Below are positions 14,901 through 28,487 of a stretch of DNA of 64,000 bases, piece by piece; the stretch's first letter is position 1, and every line of letters begins with the position of its first letter. Source of the stretch: Ichthyophthirius multifiliis (lineage: Eukaryota; Ciliophora; Oligohymenophorea; Hymenostomatida); assembly GCF_000220395.1 (NCBI RefSeq), contig NW_004086420.1:22090-86089 (forward strand), written 5' to 3'. Under the pieces are notes generated by a model. It did no database searches. It was not told where the DNA came from and worked only from the letters and a program-made list of their open reading frames with translations. A program made the translations under genes and the position numbers.

Positions 14901-15801
14901 ATATATTAAAATAAGATGAAGCTAAATTTATTTTGACTGAATTATTTTCAATATCATTTATATTTTCTTTTTTTTTAAAGAATAAATAAAAGAAAATACT
15001 ATATTTTTACCTAAACTTTAAATTTTTTACTAATTATCACTTTAAACCTATTCGTCATCATCTTCTACAATTTATTCATCACTCTAAGACTTAAAAGATG
15101 AAAAATTATCAGTAGTAATATCCGAATCATATGAAGATTACTCAATAATATCAATTTCTATATCCTTTTAATTTAAAAGTTCATTTTCATATTCTTCATC
15201 TTCATTTTCATTATTATTATCTTTCTAAGTTTGGTCTTTTTGTTTACTTAAATTGTCAAAGTTCTTCCTTTAAGATCTTGCCTTACTAGCCTTCATAGAA
15301 AAACTTTAATCACTAATATGTTATTAGGAATTAAGTAAGTTATCATCATCATATATATTATCCGATTATTAAATAATAGGCACATATGTAGGACAATTTT
15401 ATGTTTTAGAGTTTTATTTATTTACAACTAAACCTAATTTCCCGTTTTAAAAAGAACCCCAAACAAAGCATTTACCGTCAGATCCGATAGCTATATTATG
15501 AAAAATACCAGCTGATACATATTTTATTGATTTTTTGTAAAATTCATTTATTATTTCTCTATCAGGATTAGTTAGTATAAATTTTTAGATTAAAGAAATA
15601 TTAGTTGGTGGTAATAGTATTTATTTTTAGCTTATGTATTTGTTTAAGTCTTAGCTTTTTTAGGGTTTTTATTTTAATTGTTAATAATATTTAACAATAT
15701 CTTAAGAATTTTCAAATATTAAATTTCCTAGATTACATAATCCCCATGCATATACATATTATTACTTTTTATTAAAAAATGAAAAATATATAAAAATGGA
15801 T

Positions 15802-15835
<34 letters not shown>

Positions 15836-16153
15836 GTATATATATATATATATATATATGCATTTATATTTTTTTTTTTTACTGCCTATTCTTCACCTTA
15901 TTCTTATATTGACAAGGCCAAAGTATGATATTCGGAACACGATACTTAAATAAATTATTAATTTTATAATTCATTAGTTCTTATTAAAATAAACTAATCA
16001 TCGATTCCTTTAGCGTCTTCTACATTAAAAACATTTGCTTATCCTGAATATATTCTTAATCCACATGAATAAATTTTACCATTATTATCTATAGCTACAC
16101 TATGAAACATTCCCATATCAACAGATTTTATTTATACCTTTTACATTATAATA

Positions 16154-16184
<31 letters not shown>

Positions 16185-17834
16185 TATTTTAAATACTTCT
16201 TTTTCTTATTCAATTAATACTTTTTTCGGTATATAAATTATTTAATTTTTAGCAATTTTTTTATTTACTTCTTCAGGTTTAATTTATTCATTATTTTACT
16301 ATTTCCCATTTTTATCTTCATCATATTCATTAACATTCATTTCTGTTCTATAAATTTTAATACCTAATTATCCATAAATATTATTCCCCCATGCATATAA
16401 TTATCTCTTGTGTGCTGAAATACTTACCATCCCCTATGGCCCGCACGCAATATATATCATTTAAGGAATATCGTTTACCATCTTAGGTTCAGGGACAACA
16501 TAATAATTCTTCTCTTAATGTCCTAATACACCACAATCACTAGTTCCGAAAGTCCAAACTTCACCTTTGTCTGTTAATAAAGCTGAAAATTTATCACTAC
16601 AAGCACTCATTATTATAGTCTTAGTTTCTAATATACCTTAAAGTTTTTAAGGAATGTAATTATAATTACAACTATATCCAACACCTAATTAATAATATAT
16701 ATTTTTACCCCAAACATACGCTTATCCTCTATTTTTTTATTATTAATATAATATTTTTATTAATTTTTTTAAAAATCTTAATCAAAAAAAATGAAATGTT
16801 ATACATTTTAGTTATTAAGATAAATATATATATATATATTTAAATATTAAAATATAAATATATATATATATATATAATTACATATAGTTTTTTTTATTTA
16901 TATATTTATTTTTAAAATTTTTATTACTTTTATGAAATAGCTATTGCATGTAAATATGAACATGAAATATATCTAATTATATTATTTTTGAAATATTAAA
17001 TTTAAAATGGCCTATTAAAATCATTTAAGTCAGTATCTATTTCATTCGTGTTTTTAGTTTTGGCTTATTATTTCAATTTTTTACTCACTATACTATTTTA
17101 ATTTAGTTTACTATTAGTATTTCTAATTGATTTATTGTGTAAAGACATATTTTCGTCATTTAAATTGTTATTATTTTGGTTAATTTCGTTTTCTTTCATA
17201 ATTAATTATTCTTTCTTTTTTTGTATAATTTGAATGTTTTTTGGGTCTATTATTAACATCCCCTTTTTTACACTTCCACATGCGAAAATCTATCCATTAT
17301 TTGCCAAAAAAAAGGAATTATTTTAGCTAGCTTAGCAAAAAATGATATTTGAAGGAGGTCCTCTTTAGATTAATTATTTGTCTATAATATATAAAGGGTA
17401 CATATCTATTTTGAATTGAATTACTTCAATATTATCTAACGAATCATTTAAATTAATTTAATTTTTATTATTATTTTTGGCTTTTGTTAATTTATTATTA
17501 AGTTCTGCCTAATAATATTGCAAACTAAAAAATTACAAATTCTTATCTTTATTTAATTTAATACTTATTTTCTATGGTTAAGTATAATAATCTTATATAT
17601 CCTTATTATAGCCTATTCCCAAATTACCACTTTTAGAGCTTCCCCATGTAAAAATTTAACCATTTGTACTCAAGGCAAGTGAATGCATACTGCCTGCTGC
17701 TACCTAGTAATACATTTTATTTTTTCGAAATTTTTTACATATCATTCCCACTCTAGTGGGCAATGTTTGTGTTTTACAATCTTCGGAAACACCCAGTTTT
17801 CCATACATTCCATCACCCCAAGCATATACAAACC

Positions 17835-17870
<36 letters not shown>

Positions 17871-18827
17871 TTATTTATTTATTTTATTATTACCCTTCTC
17901 CAGTAACTATTAATGTATGATTCATACCACAACTTACATGAGTTACGTAATAATCTTCTAAAACAACAACTTTTTTAGGAATTAGTTCGTCTGTTGTTAC
18001 ACCATGGCCTAATCTATAATATTAACCATTTCCCCAGGCTAATTTATATTAAATATATGTTTTTTTTATTATTAATTTTACTATAAAGTTCTTTATTTTT
18101 AGAAACAAAAGCTGAATGCTAATCACCACAATCTATATATTCTGCAATAATATCATTTTAAATAACTTCTTTTGGTTTTAAACAGTCGTTTTGATTTCCA
18201 TGCCCTAATTAACCTCTTAAGTTTTTTCCCCAACTAAATATTATTCCTGAAATTGTTAGAGCTAATGAATGTGTGGCACCACACGCTACTTAAACAAATT
18301 TTTATTTTAAATTTAATTATTAAGGAATTTTAACATCTTCTAAATGCTCATTTCCTAATAAACCTATATATATAAAAAATATAATATATGAACATATTTA
18401 TATATTTTTTTTTTATAAATATATTTTATATTATTATATTAGAATTATGCTTATATTAATATATATTATTTATTATAATTTACCTGTTTTTCCCATACCA
18501 AAAGAATATAATTAATTGTTTTCGTCAATAATTAATGTATGGTGATGTCCACAAGCAATATAAATTATTTCTTTATCTTAAAGCTCAAGTTCTTATATAT
18601 CATAAATTTGATTTTTATTCTTATTTTATATTAAAAATAAATATTATAAAGTATTATATTTAAAATAAATATAATAAAAAATACATCTTCATCACTTCCT
18701 TATTCATCATTTGATTCTTATGAATAATTTTAATTTGAACTAAAACTTTAATCTGATAAACTTCCACTATAACTATAACTTCTTTAATTAAGTACTTTTT
18801 ATTAATCAAGTTTATATAAATATATAA

Positions 18828-18863
<36 letters not shown>

Positions 18864-19661
18864 TTATTTATATATACATTTTATTTAATTTTCATCTATT
18901 CCTAATCTTCCAGATTCCATAAATCCCCAAATTAGAACTTTTGATTTTTTAAGTTTTTTATTAGTTGAATAAAAATATTAAATAATATTAAATTAGTTTG
19001 GATTTTTAAAACAAAAATAATCAAAAAATTCTTATTTATTATCTTCTATTTATTATTCTTAAATTTATTTTACTTAAAAATTAAATTATTATAATTTCAT
19101 TTTATAATCATCTTCATTAATTCTAGATTAAGGTGTATCCTCAGGAGGAGGAATTCCATGAAAAGGAAAATCATGTAAATCAAAAAATTATTAGATTAAA
19201 TCTGTTTTGACGTATCTATGATTTATAATTTTACTCTCAAAATGGCTTAAAATATCCATTGTATTATTTTATTATAATTCTAAAAATTATTTTAAATGTC
19301 CTTTTAATATATTCTTTATTTAAAAAAAACAAAAAAACAAAAAAAACAAACAAATTATATAATTGTATTATAATTTGTTATATACTTATATATTTGCTGA
19401 TGGTGATGCTGTAGAATCAACTAAATCTAAAATTGAATCATTTATTAAAACTGCTATATGATTTAGCCCCATTGATATATGAATTGCCTTGTATTGTTTG
19501 TTCATTTCTTTTATTTTCATACAATACGGTTGATATTAATTTATTTTTGTCTAAGTCCCAAATAGTCCTGATTTAGCTAACCCCCATATATATAATTCAC
19601 CGTTTTTGTCTATTGCGGCTGAATTATTTAATGTACAGGCTATTTTATTGTATTTTAGCAT
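11222..19661 (-). CDS. RCC1 beta-propeller fused to an IQGAP-like RasGAP region
   Basis: One long multi-exon minus-strand gene from the ATG at 19661 to TGA at 11222-11224. The N-terminal half (about 15400-19660) contains many RCC1 repeats, for example YIACGHHHTLIIDENNQLYS, CVACGATHSLALTISG and FSWGKNLRGQLGHGNQ, enough for one or more seven-bladed propellers. An acidic Ser/Asp/Glu linker (about 15060-15350) follows. Next comes a coiled segment (about 14650-14820) and LYETMFSLLYHHPCYIINLV, like the start of IQGAP GAP domains ('LFYLLQTNPTYLAKL'). The C terminus has YYTTQKLLKEKILVSI followed, after an intron, by NNTGGFEIQIVYAK, in the same order as the RasGAP_C domain of IQGAP ('YTAARLHEKGVLLEI ... 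GDFEVKAKF'). No TGA separates the halves once short introns are removed. RCC1 repeats bind or activate Ran-type or other small GTPases; RasGAP domains bind or deactivate Ras/Cdc42-type GTPases. A CxxC pair near 12770 (KRCQDCHTIIP) may bind zinc. The RCC1 call is firm, the RasGAP call moderate; one exon boundary near 12390 is uncertain. Confidence 0.75.
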
Positions 19662-20222
19662 ATATATTTTTTTTATATATAAAACGCTAATTTTAGTTTT
19701 AATTTTATAAAAAAAAAAAATTTAAAAAATAAATAAATGTTTTATTATATATCGTTTTAAATAAATATTTTGATTATTATTTAGATTTTTTGTATTTATC
19801 AATAATTTTAATGAAATAATTATAATTTATATATATTTAATTTTTTTTAATAAATATTTTTTAATAAAATAAGTAATTTAATATTATATTATATATTTAA
19901 TATTTTATTATTAAATCTTTATTTTAATTATATTATCTTTTTTTTATAAAATGTTGAAATTTCCTTAGTATTATTTTTATATTTATTTAATTTAAACTAT
20001 AAGTTTTTTTTATTACTTTAAAAATATTACTATTATTTTTATTATAATCTTTCTATAAAAAAATAAAAAAAGTTAACAATATTTGTCTTTTAATACAAAT
20101 ATTTTATATAAAAAAAAAATATTATTTACATAAAATATTTTTAATTATATAATTTAACTATCTAAACCAAAAATAAAAAAATAAATAAAATTTTTTAACA
20201 ATATAAAAAAAAATAAAAAAAT
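19662..20222. other. AT-rich spacer between divergent genes
   Basis: About 560 bases between the start codons of the RCC1-RasGAP gene and the HU/EF-hand gene. Only A/T-rich low complexity is seen. Confidence 0.6.
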
Positions 20223-22889
20223 ATGGCCAAATCTATTCAATCAGAAATATCAAAAGCATCTGAAAGAACATAATAAATAATTAACGAAGTATCATTAATG
20301 AATAATTCTAAGTAATAAAATATAATATTGACTTCAATAAAACCTCAAAAAAAAATTAGATTATTTCAATTATAAGGAGTAATAGATCCAGAGATATTAC
20401 ATAATGTATGGTTTTCATTAGGTATTTATACAAATTAAAATCTAAAATATATATATTTAAAAAAAATAATAATAGGAAAATATATTTAAAGATAATTATA
20501 AGTTGGAAGATCAGTAATTCTTCCCAAATTCGGTTTATTCACATTTTCATTTCCAGATGTGAATCTTCAGGTAAAAAATATAAAAAAGGAAAAATTAAAT
20601 TAAACTAAATTAACAAAAAGTGTACAACCAACGAAAACGTTAGAAATCCTTAAAATCGTGAACCTGTTTTTGCTATATCTAAAGAATTCGCTTAGGGATT
20701 AAATCTAAAAAGCGCAGTATATAGAGAAACAGGTTTAAGACCGTTAGTATTAAGCAGTACATCGGGAAAAATTTAAACGATTATTTGTTCTTTTAGTGAA
20801 ATTGCGAACATTGCGAAAATAGAAAGAGATATTGTTTAATTATCTATATAAAGAATAAAATAGAGAATTGAATAAACAGCAAAATAAGTATGTTTTTTTT
20901 ATTTTTAAAATATTCTTTTTTGTTTTGTTTAGTTATAAGAAAATTAAAGCCTTACTTTAGAAATACCTTGTTTAGGAACTTTAATTATAAGAAATGGGTT
21001 ATGTGCAGTTTATTTTAATGATTTTTTATGCAATCAATTATTAGTATTATTATATAATAAATAATATTTTTAATTATCGTAATATATTTTTGTTTAAAAA
21101 AAATAAAAAAATAGGGAATTTTTAAATAAACTATAGAATAAAGAAAAAATAAATTAGAAAATCAAGAAAATTTGACAGAAGAAAAATTGAATGAATTTAA
21201 TGTAAAACAATAAAATTAAAAAATATATATCAAAAAAAAAAAATATAATAAAAAGAAAAAAAATTATACGAAAATTGATGAAAATGCAAAAGAATGGCTT
21301 GCTAAAAATCTTAATATTGATATATAAAAAGATTGGTAATAAAAAACTATATATTCGAAAACCCCTGATGCTATGTCTAAAATTGATTAATAATCATAAT
21401 TTTATAAAACTTATTCAAATACATTACTAAAAGATAATGTAACATAGAAAGCTTATAAGTATTTTTATTATTATATTATATTTTATATATATATATTTAT
21501 TTTTTTCTTTTTTTTAGATCTAAGAAATAAGTATAAGTGGAAGAAGATAAAAAAGAAAACGAAAATTAATTAAAAGATGAAAATCAGAAAATTGAATTTC
21601 AAGAAAATTAAATTTTTAAAAAATTCTAAAAATTTATTAGAAATACACTTCTTAATTCAGATGATGTAAAAATAAAAAAAAAATATAAAAAAAAAAACAA
21701 ACAAAATTATAAAATTATAGAGTTTTAATAAGCTTATAATAGCAATATTTGGTAAAAAAGGAAATAAAAATAGTAAAATAGACATAACATAATTTCATGA
21801 AGCATTAAAAAAAATAGACTATGAATTCCAAAATTCTGAAGTAGAAATATTATTTAAAAAAATAGACGATAAAAAGGACAATATTATTGATTTTGATGAA
21901 TGGAAAAATCATTTTTAATTTTCTAGTATTTTTTTTTTTTTTAAATGAAAATAAAAAATAAAATAAATAGATAATCCGATCTAATATATAAGAAATTCAA
22001 TAGAAAAAAATAACCTTACATTAGATGATATATTTAAAAGAATGGAGCTATCACGTTAAGACTAAGAATTAACCGAAAATCAAGTTGTAAATGGTTTAAA
22101 AAAGCTCCTTTGTTCTAGTAAATATGAAGCAGAGAGAATTTGTAAAAAATATATATTACCTGATGATTAAAAATCCATATAATTAAATAAATTTATAAAT
22201 TTATTAATAAAATCAACAAATAATGGGATAATTTAGTCTTCATAACAAGAAGACGTGCCAGATGAATGGTTGATTTAAATGTACAAAAAAATAAAAAAAT
22301 AATTAATGAATAGCGATGACCCTTAATCTTTATTAAATAAATTTTATTAAATGGATTAATAAAATAAAGGATGTTTGGATATTGCGAATTTCAAGACTTG
22401 TCTATTGTAATGTGGATTAAATTTAAGTTTAAAAGAAATTGATAAAATTGGAAGGTTTATTGATAAAATTGAAGGCACTTAGAATATTGACTATTCTGCT
22501 TTTATTTAAAAAATCGATAGTTCTTTGAAAATTTCTAATGCTCATTAAGGATTATAGTATATTGCTGAGTCTCTTATTTCTTATATCAAGCTTTATTGTT
22601 AGAATGATGTGTAGAAATTCATAAATTAAATTAATGCTAATAAAAAATAAATATCTATTAGTAATTTTATTAAAAATACATAGAATAGTATATTCTATAA
22701 AAATCCTGATTAAATTTAAATATATGCAGAAGTTATTGATATTGATAAGGATGGATTTATTGATAAATATGATCTGGAAACTTTTTTAAAAAGATATACT
22801 TATATTGATGAAAATAAGTAACTTTTTTTTTTCAATTAATATATATATATTTTAATACTATAATTCTTTATTATAATTTAATTAATATA

Positions 22890-22959
<70 letters not shown>

Positions 22960-23896
22960 ATTAGATTATTCCCGAATACTTAACTAGATTTTAAATAATT
23001 ATATTCTATAATTAGAGATTTAAAATAATAGTTTAGTTTAAAAAATATTACATTATGGGAAGCATTTAAACTTTTAGATTAAAATTAAGATGCTTTTGTT
23101 ACTATAAATGAGTTTACGGAAAATCTAACGAGCAAACTAAATATTTAATTGAGTTAAATCGCTAAAAACGGTATTTTCTCTTATTTAGATTATCTGAAAA
23201 TCGGAATGTTTGATTTTTAGAGATGGAATGCAGTTTTTACAAGGATAAATTTGGAAACATCAAATGTACTTTTAGATAATTTTAAATTCTAGGAAGAGGC
23301 AATAGAAAATATTATTAAATGGCTATAAACTTAAAGTTATAATATTTTATTATATAATTTTATTTAAAAAAAAAGATGTTGGATATGAAGAAGCATTTAG
23401 AATAGTAGATAAGGATTTTGATGGTTTTATAAGTAAAGAAGATTTGAAAAAATTTCTATAAATAAATATAAATATAGAAAATAAATACTTACATAGTTAA
23501 AATATAGATAGATTGTATAAAATTATAGATTAATATAAAAAAAATAGTATAGACAAGAATGATTTTATGAATTTTTTATAATAGTAAATAAATGGAAATA
23601 AGACATAAAAAAATTGGCTTAATAATTGTATTTAACAAATAGTCGTATATTTTTCAAAATAAAATATGGATCTATAAGAATAATTTAATATAGTTTCTAA
23701 TTATAAAAATTAATTTTTTTATAAAAGGTTTATTTAATGGATTAATTCTACTCAGGTTTTAGAAGGATTTAATTTAACAAGTAAACTAGAATAATAATTA
23801 TTTACTTTTTTCGATCCTCATAAAAAAGGATTTATAACTTTTAATGATTGGAAAAATGCAACTAAAAATTATATGAGTATATATATATATAAATAA

Positions 23897-23939
<43 letters not shown>

Positions 23940-25509
23940 TATAATTATTTATTATTATTTTTTTAATTATATTTATATAAAAATAGATAAAAACGATATA
24001 TATATTGAATAAATAAGACAACAATTAATAAATGGTTTTTCTTCTTTAAAAGAAGGTTTTAATTTTTTTACCTAAAATTAACCAAATTTATATTTTGAGA
24101 ATTTTTCGAAAGCTATGGATAGTTTTTTTCCAGATATAAAATAATTAAATAAACTTAAAAGAAGTATATGGAATTTATTGAATAGTAAACTTAAAAAATA
24201 TCATTCAAATAATTCTTAATATAATTATTCGAATTACGATAGTACTATTGAATAAGATAATTCATGTTTAAATTTTGAATAATTTAATAGTATTTTCAGC
24301 ATTGAAAATAGAACTCTTTACCCCAATAATATTATTACAAATTAATATTAAATAATGAATAAGCTTAAGTAACTTCTAATTGCAAATAAAAAGAATATTC
24401 ATGACTATTTTAGACTATATGATCCTCAAAATACTGGAATTATTAATAATATTTAATTAAAAAATATTCTTTTGAAATTGAATTTAGGGCTTTCCTCTTA
24501 AGAAATAGGATAAATTATTTAATTTGCAGATCCTACATAACATTAATATTGTAAGTATTTAAATTTATTAACTTTATTGAAAATTTCTCCTAACGAAATT
24601 GCTATTAAAGAAAGATCTTCATAAAGAATTAATTAATTAAAATAAGCTTTATATGAATATATGATTTCTCCAAAAGATGCTTTTAGAGAAGTACTTTTTA
24701 TTTTAAATTTTAAATATATTTATTAATATTAATAAATAGTATGATACTTAAAAAAAAGGATATATGGATTTTTAAGACTTTACAAGATTTATGTAATAAA
24801 TACAATAATTAACTGGTTAAGAATAAATTAGTTATTCAATTTCGAAAGATATGTTCGATTTTATAGATTAAAAGTAAGATAATAAAATTGATTTATAAGA
24901 ATGGACTTCAGTTTTTATTAATAATGATGTTAAAAATATATATTTATATATATATATAATAAAAAAAATTAAAATAAATAGGATAGATATAATAAATAAA
25001 ATAAAGCTTAATATTAAAAAAAATATCCTATAAAAATAAATCAGAGTTTATTAGATTTTTAAAAATCAATTAAAAATAATGATTTAAGAAAAACTGTTGG
25101 AAGTTCTATAAATAGTTAATAATAAAATGGTATTTAAAATTTATTTTAATTTTATTAAGAAATTGAAAATAATCCTAGCAAATGGGAATAATCTTCTGAA
25201 TATGATAAAACTTAAATTATTATTGCTAAAAATAGAAAGTTATTATTAGAATAATTTATTTAGGCTGAAAGTTCTAGAGATTTGTCAATATAAGGATAAT
25301 AAGGATTACCTGTTCATATAGTCATTGATATTTTAGATAAATTATTTAAATAACAAGGTATTAATTTAAAACCTTATTAGTATAATGTTATTATTGAATT
25401 TGCAGATAAAAAAAATGGTTTAGTAGATTATAGGTTCTTATTAGATGTTTATAAACATAAATTTTAATAATTTGATGCACCTCCTTCTTTTATTCCACCA
25501 ATAAAATGA
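20223..25509 (+). CDS. CCDC81-type HU domain plus multiple EF-hands
   Basis: Starts MAKSIQSEISKASERTQQ at the ATG at 20223 and ends PPSFIPPIK at TGA 25507-25509. Removing the intron at about 20422-20475 gives an exon junction reading VWFSLGKYIQRQLQVGRSVI, followed by PKFGLFTFSF. This matches the HU-like domain of CCDC81 ('VWxxVxxYIxxQLxxGKGVxIPGxGTF'). The next exon has REPVFAISKEFAQGLNLKSA, matching 'RPVFxLSxKFAQxHGL'. A second HU-like unit follows (SLTLEIPCLGTLIIRNG, about 20950-21000). From about 21720 on there are repeated EF-hands with good calcium loops: DDKKDNIIDFDEW, DIDKDGFIDKYDL, DQNQDAFVTINEF, DKDFDGFISKEDL and DQKQDNKIDLQEW; others are degenerate. CCDC81 relatives sit at centrioles and basal bodies; a calcium-responsive basal body or cytoskeletal role is inference. 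Introns include a 65-nt TA tract. Confidence 0.85.
22893..22957. repeat. Long (TA)n microsatellite in an intron
   Basis: About 65 nt of perfect TA dinucleotide inside an intron of the HU/EF-hand gene. It is one of the longest uninterrupted TA runs in the window. Confidence 0.9.
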
Positions 25510-25656
25510 TTTTATTTTAAAGTTAAAATAAATAAATTTGTATTAAATAATTTTATTATGTAGTTTATTTATTTTCTATTTATTATTTATAAAATTAAAT
25601 TAATATGATTATATTTTAAAATTTACAAAATAATTTAATATTATTTATATTAATAT

Positions 25657-25737
<81 letters not shown>

Positions 25738-25882
25738 CTTTGTTAATATTTATATTTTTTAAAAACGCTTATTTTAAAATAAGATTATTATATATTTGCT
25801 TAATATTTTATTATTAAATTATAAAAAAAATTAATATTATCAAAAAATAAAAATTAACAAAAATTCATAATTTTCATATAGA
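25510..25882. other. AT-rich spacer between tandem genes
   Basis: About 370 bases between the HU/EF-hand stop and the LMBRD1 start. It contains a TA/AT-rich palindromic stretch (about 25660-25740). No coding signal. Confidence 0.6.
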
Positions 25883-27318
25883 ATGTATTTAACATGGATT
25901 TTATTAGGATTTTTATTTTTAGTATAATCTAATTATAAAATAAAACAATTTGTTTAAATTATATACATATATATATTAAATAGATTCTTTTCGTGTTTGC
26001 CAGAATGATTTATAAATATTATATTGATTCTTCTGAATGTTATCTTATTGTGAAATTTTCTATTATTTTAAGGTAATTTTATATAATTTTTTAATTTATT
26101 TAATCATAAGTTATTAATTTAATTAAGTTTAGTCGTAAGTATGATTTGTTTATTAATAATTCCTATTGATATTTTAGTAACATAAAACAAAGTAAAAATA
26201 ATGCTATATATATATATATTATAATATCAAGAATATTTTTAATTTTTTTATTACAAAATAAAAACTAAAAAAAAAAAAAAAGGAAAATAGCTTTAAAACA
26301 TTAGATTTAGTTGTTAATTAAAGTTTTATGCAAAAACTTGCTTTCTGTAATTTTTATTTTATTATAATTTTTTTAACTTAAACTAATTTTATCAACTTAT
26401 ATTTAAAATATTTTTTGTTTTTTATTTTTATGTGTAGAATGTTATGGTCTTTTGATATTATGTTCTTTTATTTTACTTCCTTTTTCTTATTTTTATTGCG
26501 AATAAAGGCAAAAAGACTTCGATTATGAATTTTATTTAGATACAACCTCTAATTTTTAGAAGATATATAAATCTTTAAAAAATACTGTAATATATATAAT
26601 ATAATTAAAATTATTTTTATAAAAAAGTTTGTATTTATCTTAATAATTGTAATATTATTACTAAGCGGACTAATAATTAAATAAAAAAATAGAACTTCAA
26701 TCGAAAAAGGAAACGAAGTATAATGGATTAAATAAATATTTGATGTAGAGCATGGTAAAAAAAAAAAAAGCTTATTTTAAAATAAAAAATAAGTTGGAGA
26801 ATAATCAATATCTTTTTGTTTTGCAGTCTTTATTTGTTTAGGTAGTATTTTATGGGTGATTTATGGAAGTTATGGTTTAATAAATTTACCTTTATATTTA
26901 ATTAAAGGAACTAAATCATTAAAATAAGAAAAAAATGAACTTAATAGTGATTTAAATTCTGTTAGATTACAATATAAATCTATATAAGGAAAATATGCTA
27001 AAAATAATTCTAAACTATCTAATAGTGATAAAATGAATTTAAACAAATTAAAAAAAAAGAAAGGTAGATTTTCTTTTTAATTTTATTTTAATAAATTTAA
27101 ATAGAATTTTAAATATAAAGAATTCGCGTCTTAATGAATTAGAAGATAGTTCAAATGATAACTTGTAAACTCTTTTTAAGGTTTTAGCGCCATTTAGAAT
27201 ACTTCTAGGCATATGTTCGTTAACTATATCAGTACTAATTTTTTATTCTCTTGCTTTATCAACTTATGATAGAGTAAAAAAATTCATAAATAAAATATAA
27301 ATATAATATATATATAAG

Positions 27319-27359
<41 letters not shown>

Positions 27360-28128
27360 TATATATTATATATTTTAGATAAAAGGTTCTTAATGTGGAT
27401 TAAGTTGTGGATATATATATGATTCTAAAAATACATTTAATCCTTTAGATTAATTATTGGTATATATGAGCAATTATTATCCCATGGATTATTTAATTTT
27501 CTTTATAATTGCAGGTAATATGTATATTTCATTATTATATGGTTTAATAAAATTTGGAATCAAATATTTTGAAATAAGAAAATATAGCAGCTAACCATAA
27601 GCTTTGATTATTTTTTCATTTTTTGCGACTATCTGTATTATGGTAATGACATCTTAGATTATGTATATGTCTCCTTAATATACAACTTTTGGAGCATAAA
27701 AAAATTTAGCAGGTGAATAATGTATGTTAAGAAATGTTAGTTTTTAATCCAAATATATTTGCATTATGTCAAACATATCTATATTTTATAATAAGTAATA
27801 TTAATATATACTAGCTTTTTATATTATTTTTTATAAAGAATGAGCTTAAGTTTACCATTCTTCGCTATGACTTTCTTCTTTAGTAATGTTGCGTTTTTAG
27901 GACTTAAATTATTATTTTTTATATTTGGGTTATTTAAAGATAGAAAATCTTAAATTGAAGTACATTTAAAATTAATATAAGTTTATAAAAGCATTTTGCA
28001 TAATTTTAACATTATAATTAATACTTAATATAATCATAAAAAAAAAATATATTAATATTTTTAAATAATAATATTTAAGTATAACTAAATTATATAAAAG
28101 AAATAAAAAATAAATTTTTAAAAATATA

Positions 28129-28175
<47 letters not shown>

Positions 28176-28233
28176 TCTTTAGGATGATGATTATTATATT
28201 GATGAAGAATCTACTTAATTAATTAGTATTTGA
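25883..28233 (+). CDS. LMBRD1: LMBRD1-like lysosomal membrane protein
   Basis: Starts MYLTWILLGFLFLVQSN at 25883 and stops at TGA 28231-28233. Diagnostic text of the LMBR1/LMBRD1 family is present: SYGLINLPLYLIKGTKSLKQ (family 'YGLSALPFNLIKGTRSA'), then a charged cytosolic coiled segment. This is followed by APFRILLGICSLTISVLIFY and NPLDQLLVYMSNYYPMDYLI (family 'NPLNMLLPLLQTVFPLDYIL'). QPQALIIFSFF and MSPQYTTFGAQ (family 'APQYVMYGSQ') come next. The C terminus is acidic (DDDYYIDEEST). The order and spacing of about nine TM segments match human LMBRD1. That protein works with ABCD4 in lysosomal cobalamin export and also acts in trafficking; whether cobalamin transport applies in a ciliate is inference. 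Introns carry TA tracts; the last ends TTTTTCTTTAG at about 28182. Confidence 0.9.
28132..28172. repeat. (TA)n tract at the end of an LMBRD1 intron
   Basis: About 40 nt of TA repeat directly before a TTTTTCTTTAG splice acceptor. The last LMBRD1 exon follows. Confidence 0.8.
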
Positions 28234-28487
28234 ATTAGTAAAATATATTATTATACAAATTTAAGTATTTGCAATACTGATTTTATTTTTAAAATATATT
28301 AATTTTAAAATGCCTTATTTATAAATTGTAATATTTTTGCCTTTTTTCAATAATTTTTTTCTTTTTTTTACACATTTAAATAATATATATATTTTATTTA
28401 ATTTAAGTTTTTTACTTATTATATTTATAAATATATATTTAATATTATAATATATGTATGTTTTTTTTTTTTTTTCAATCATTATAT

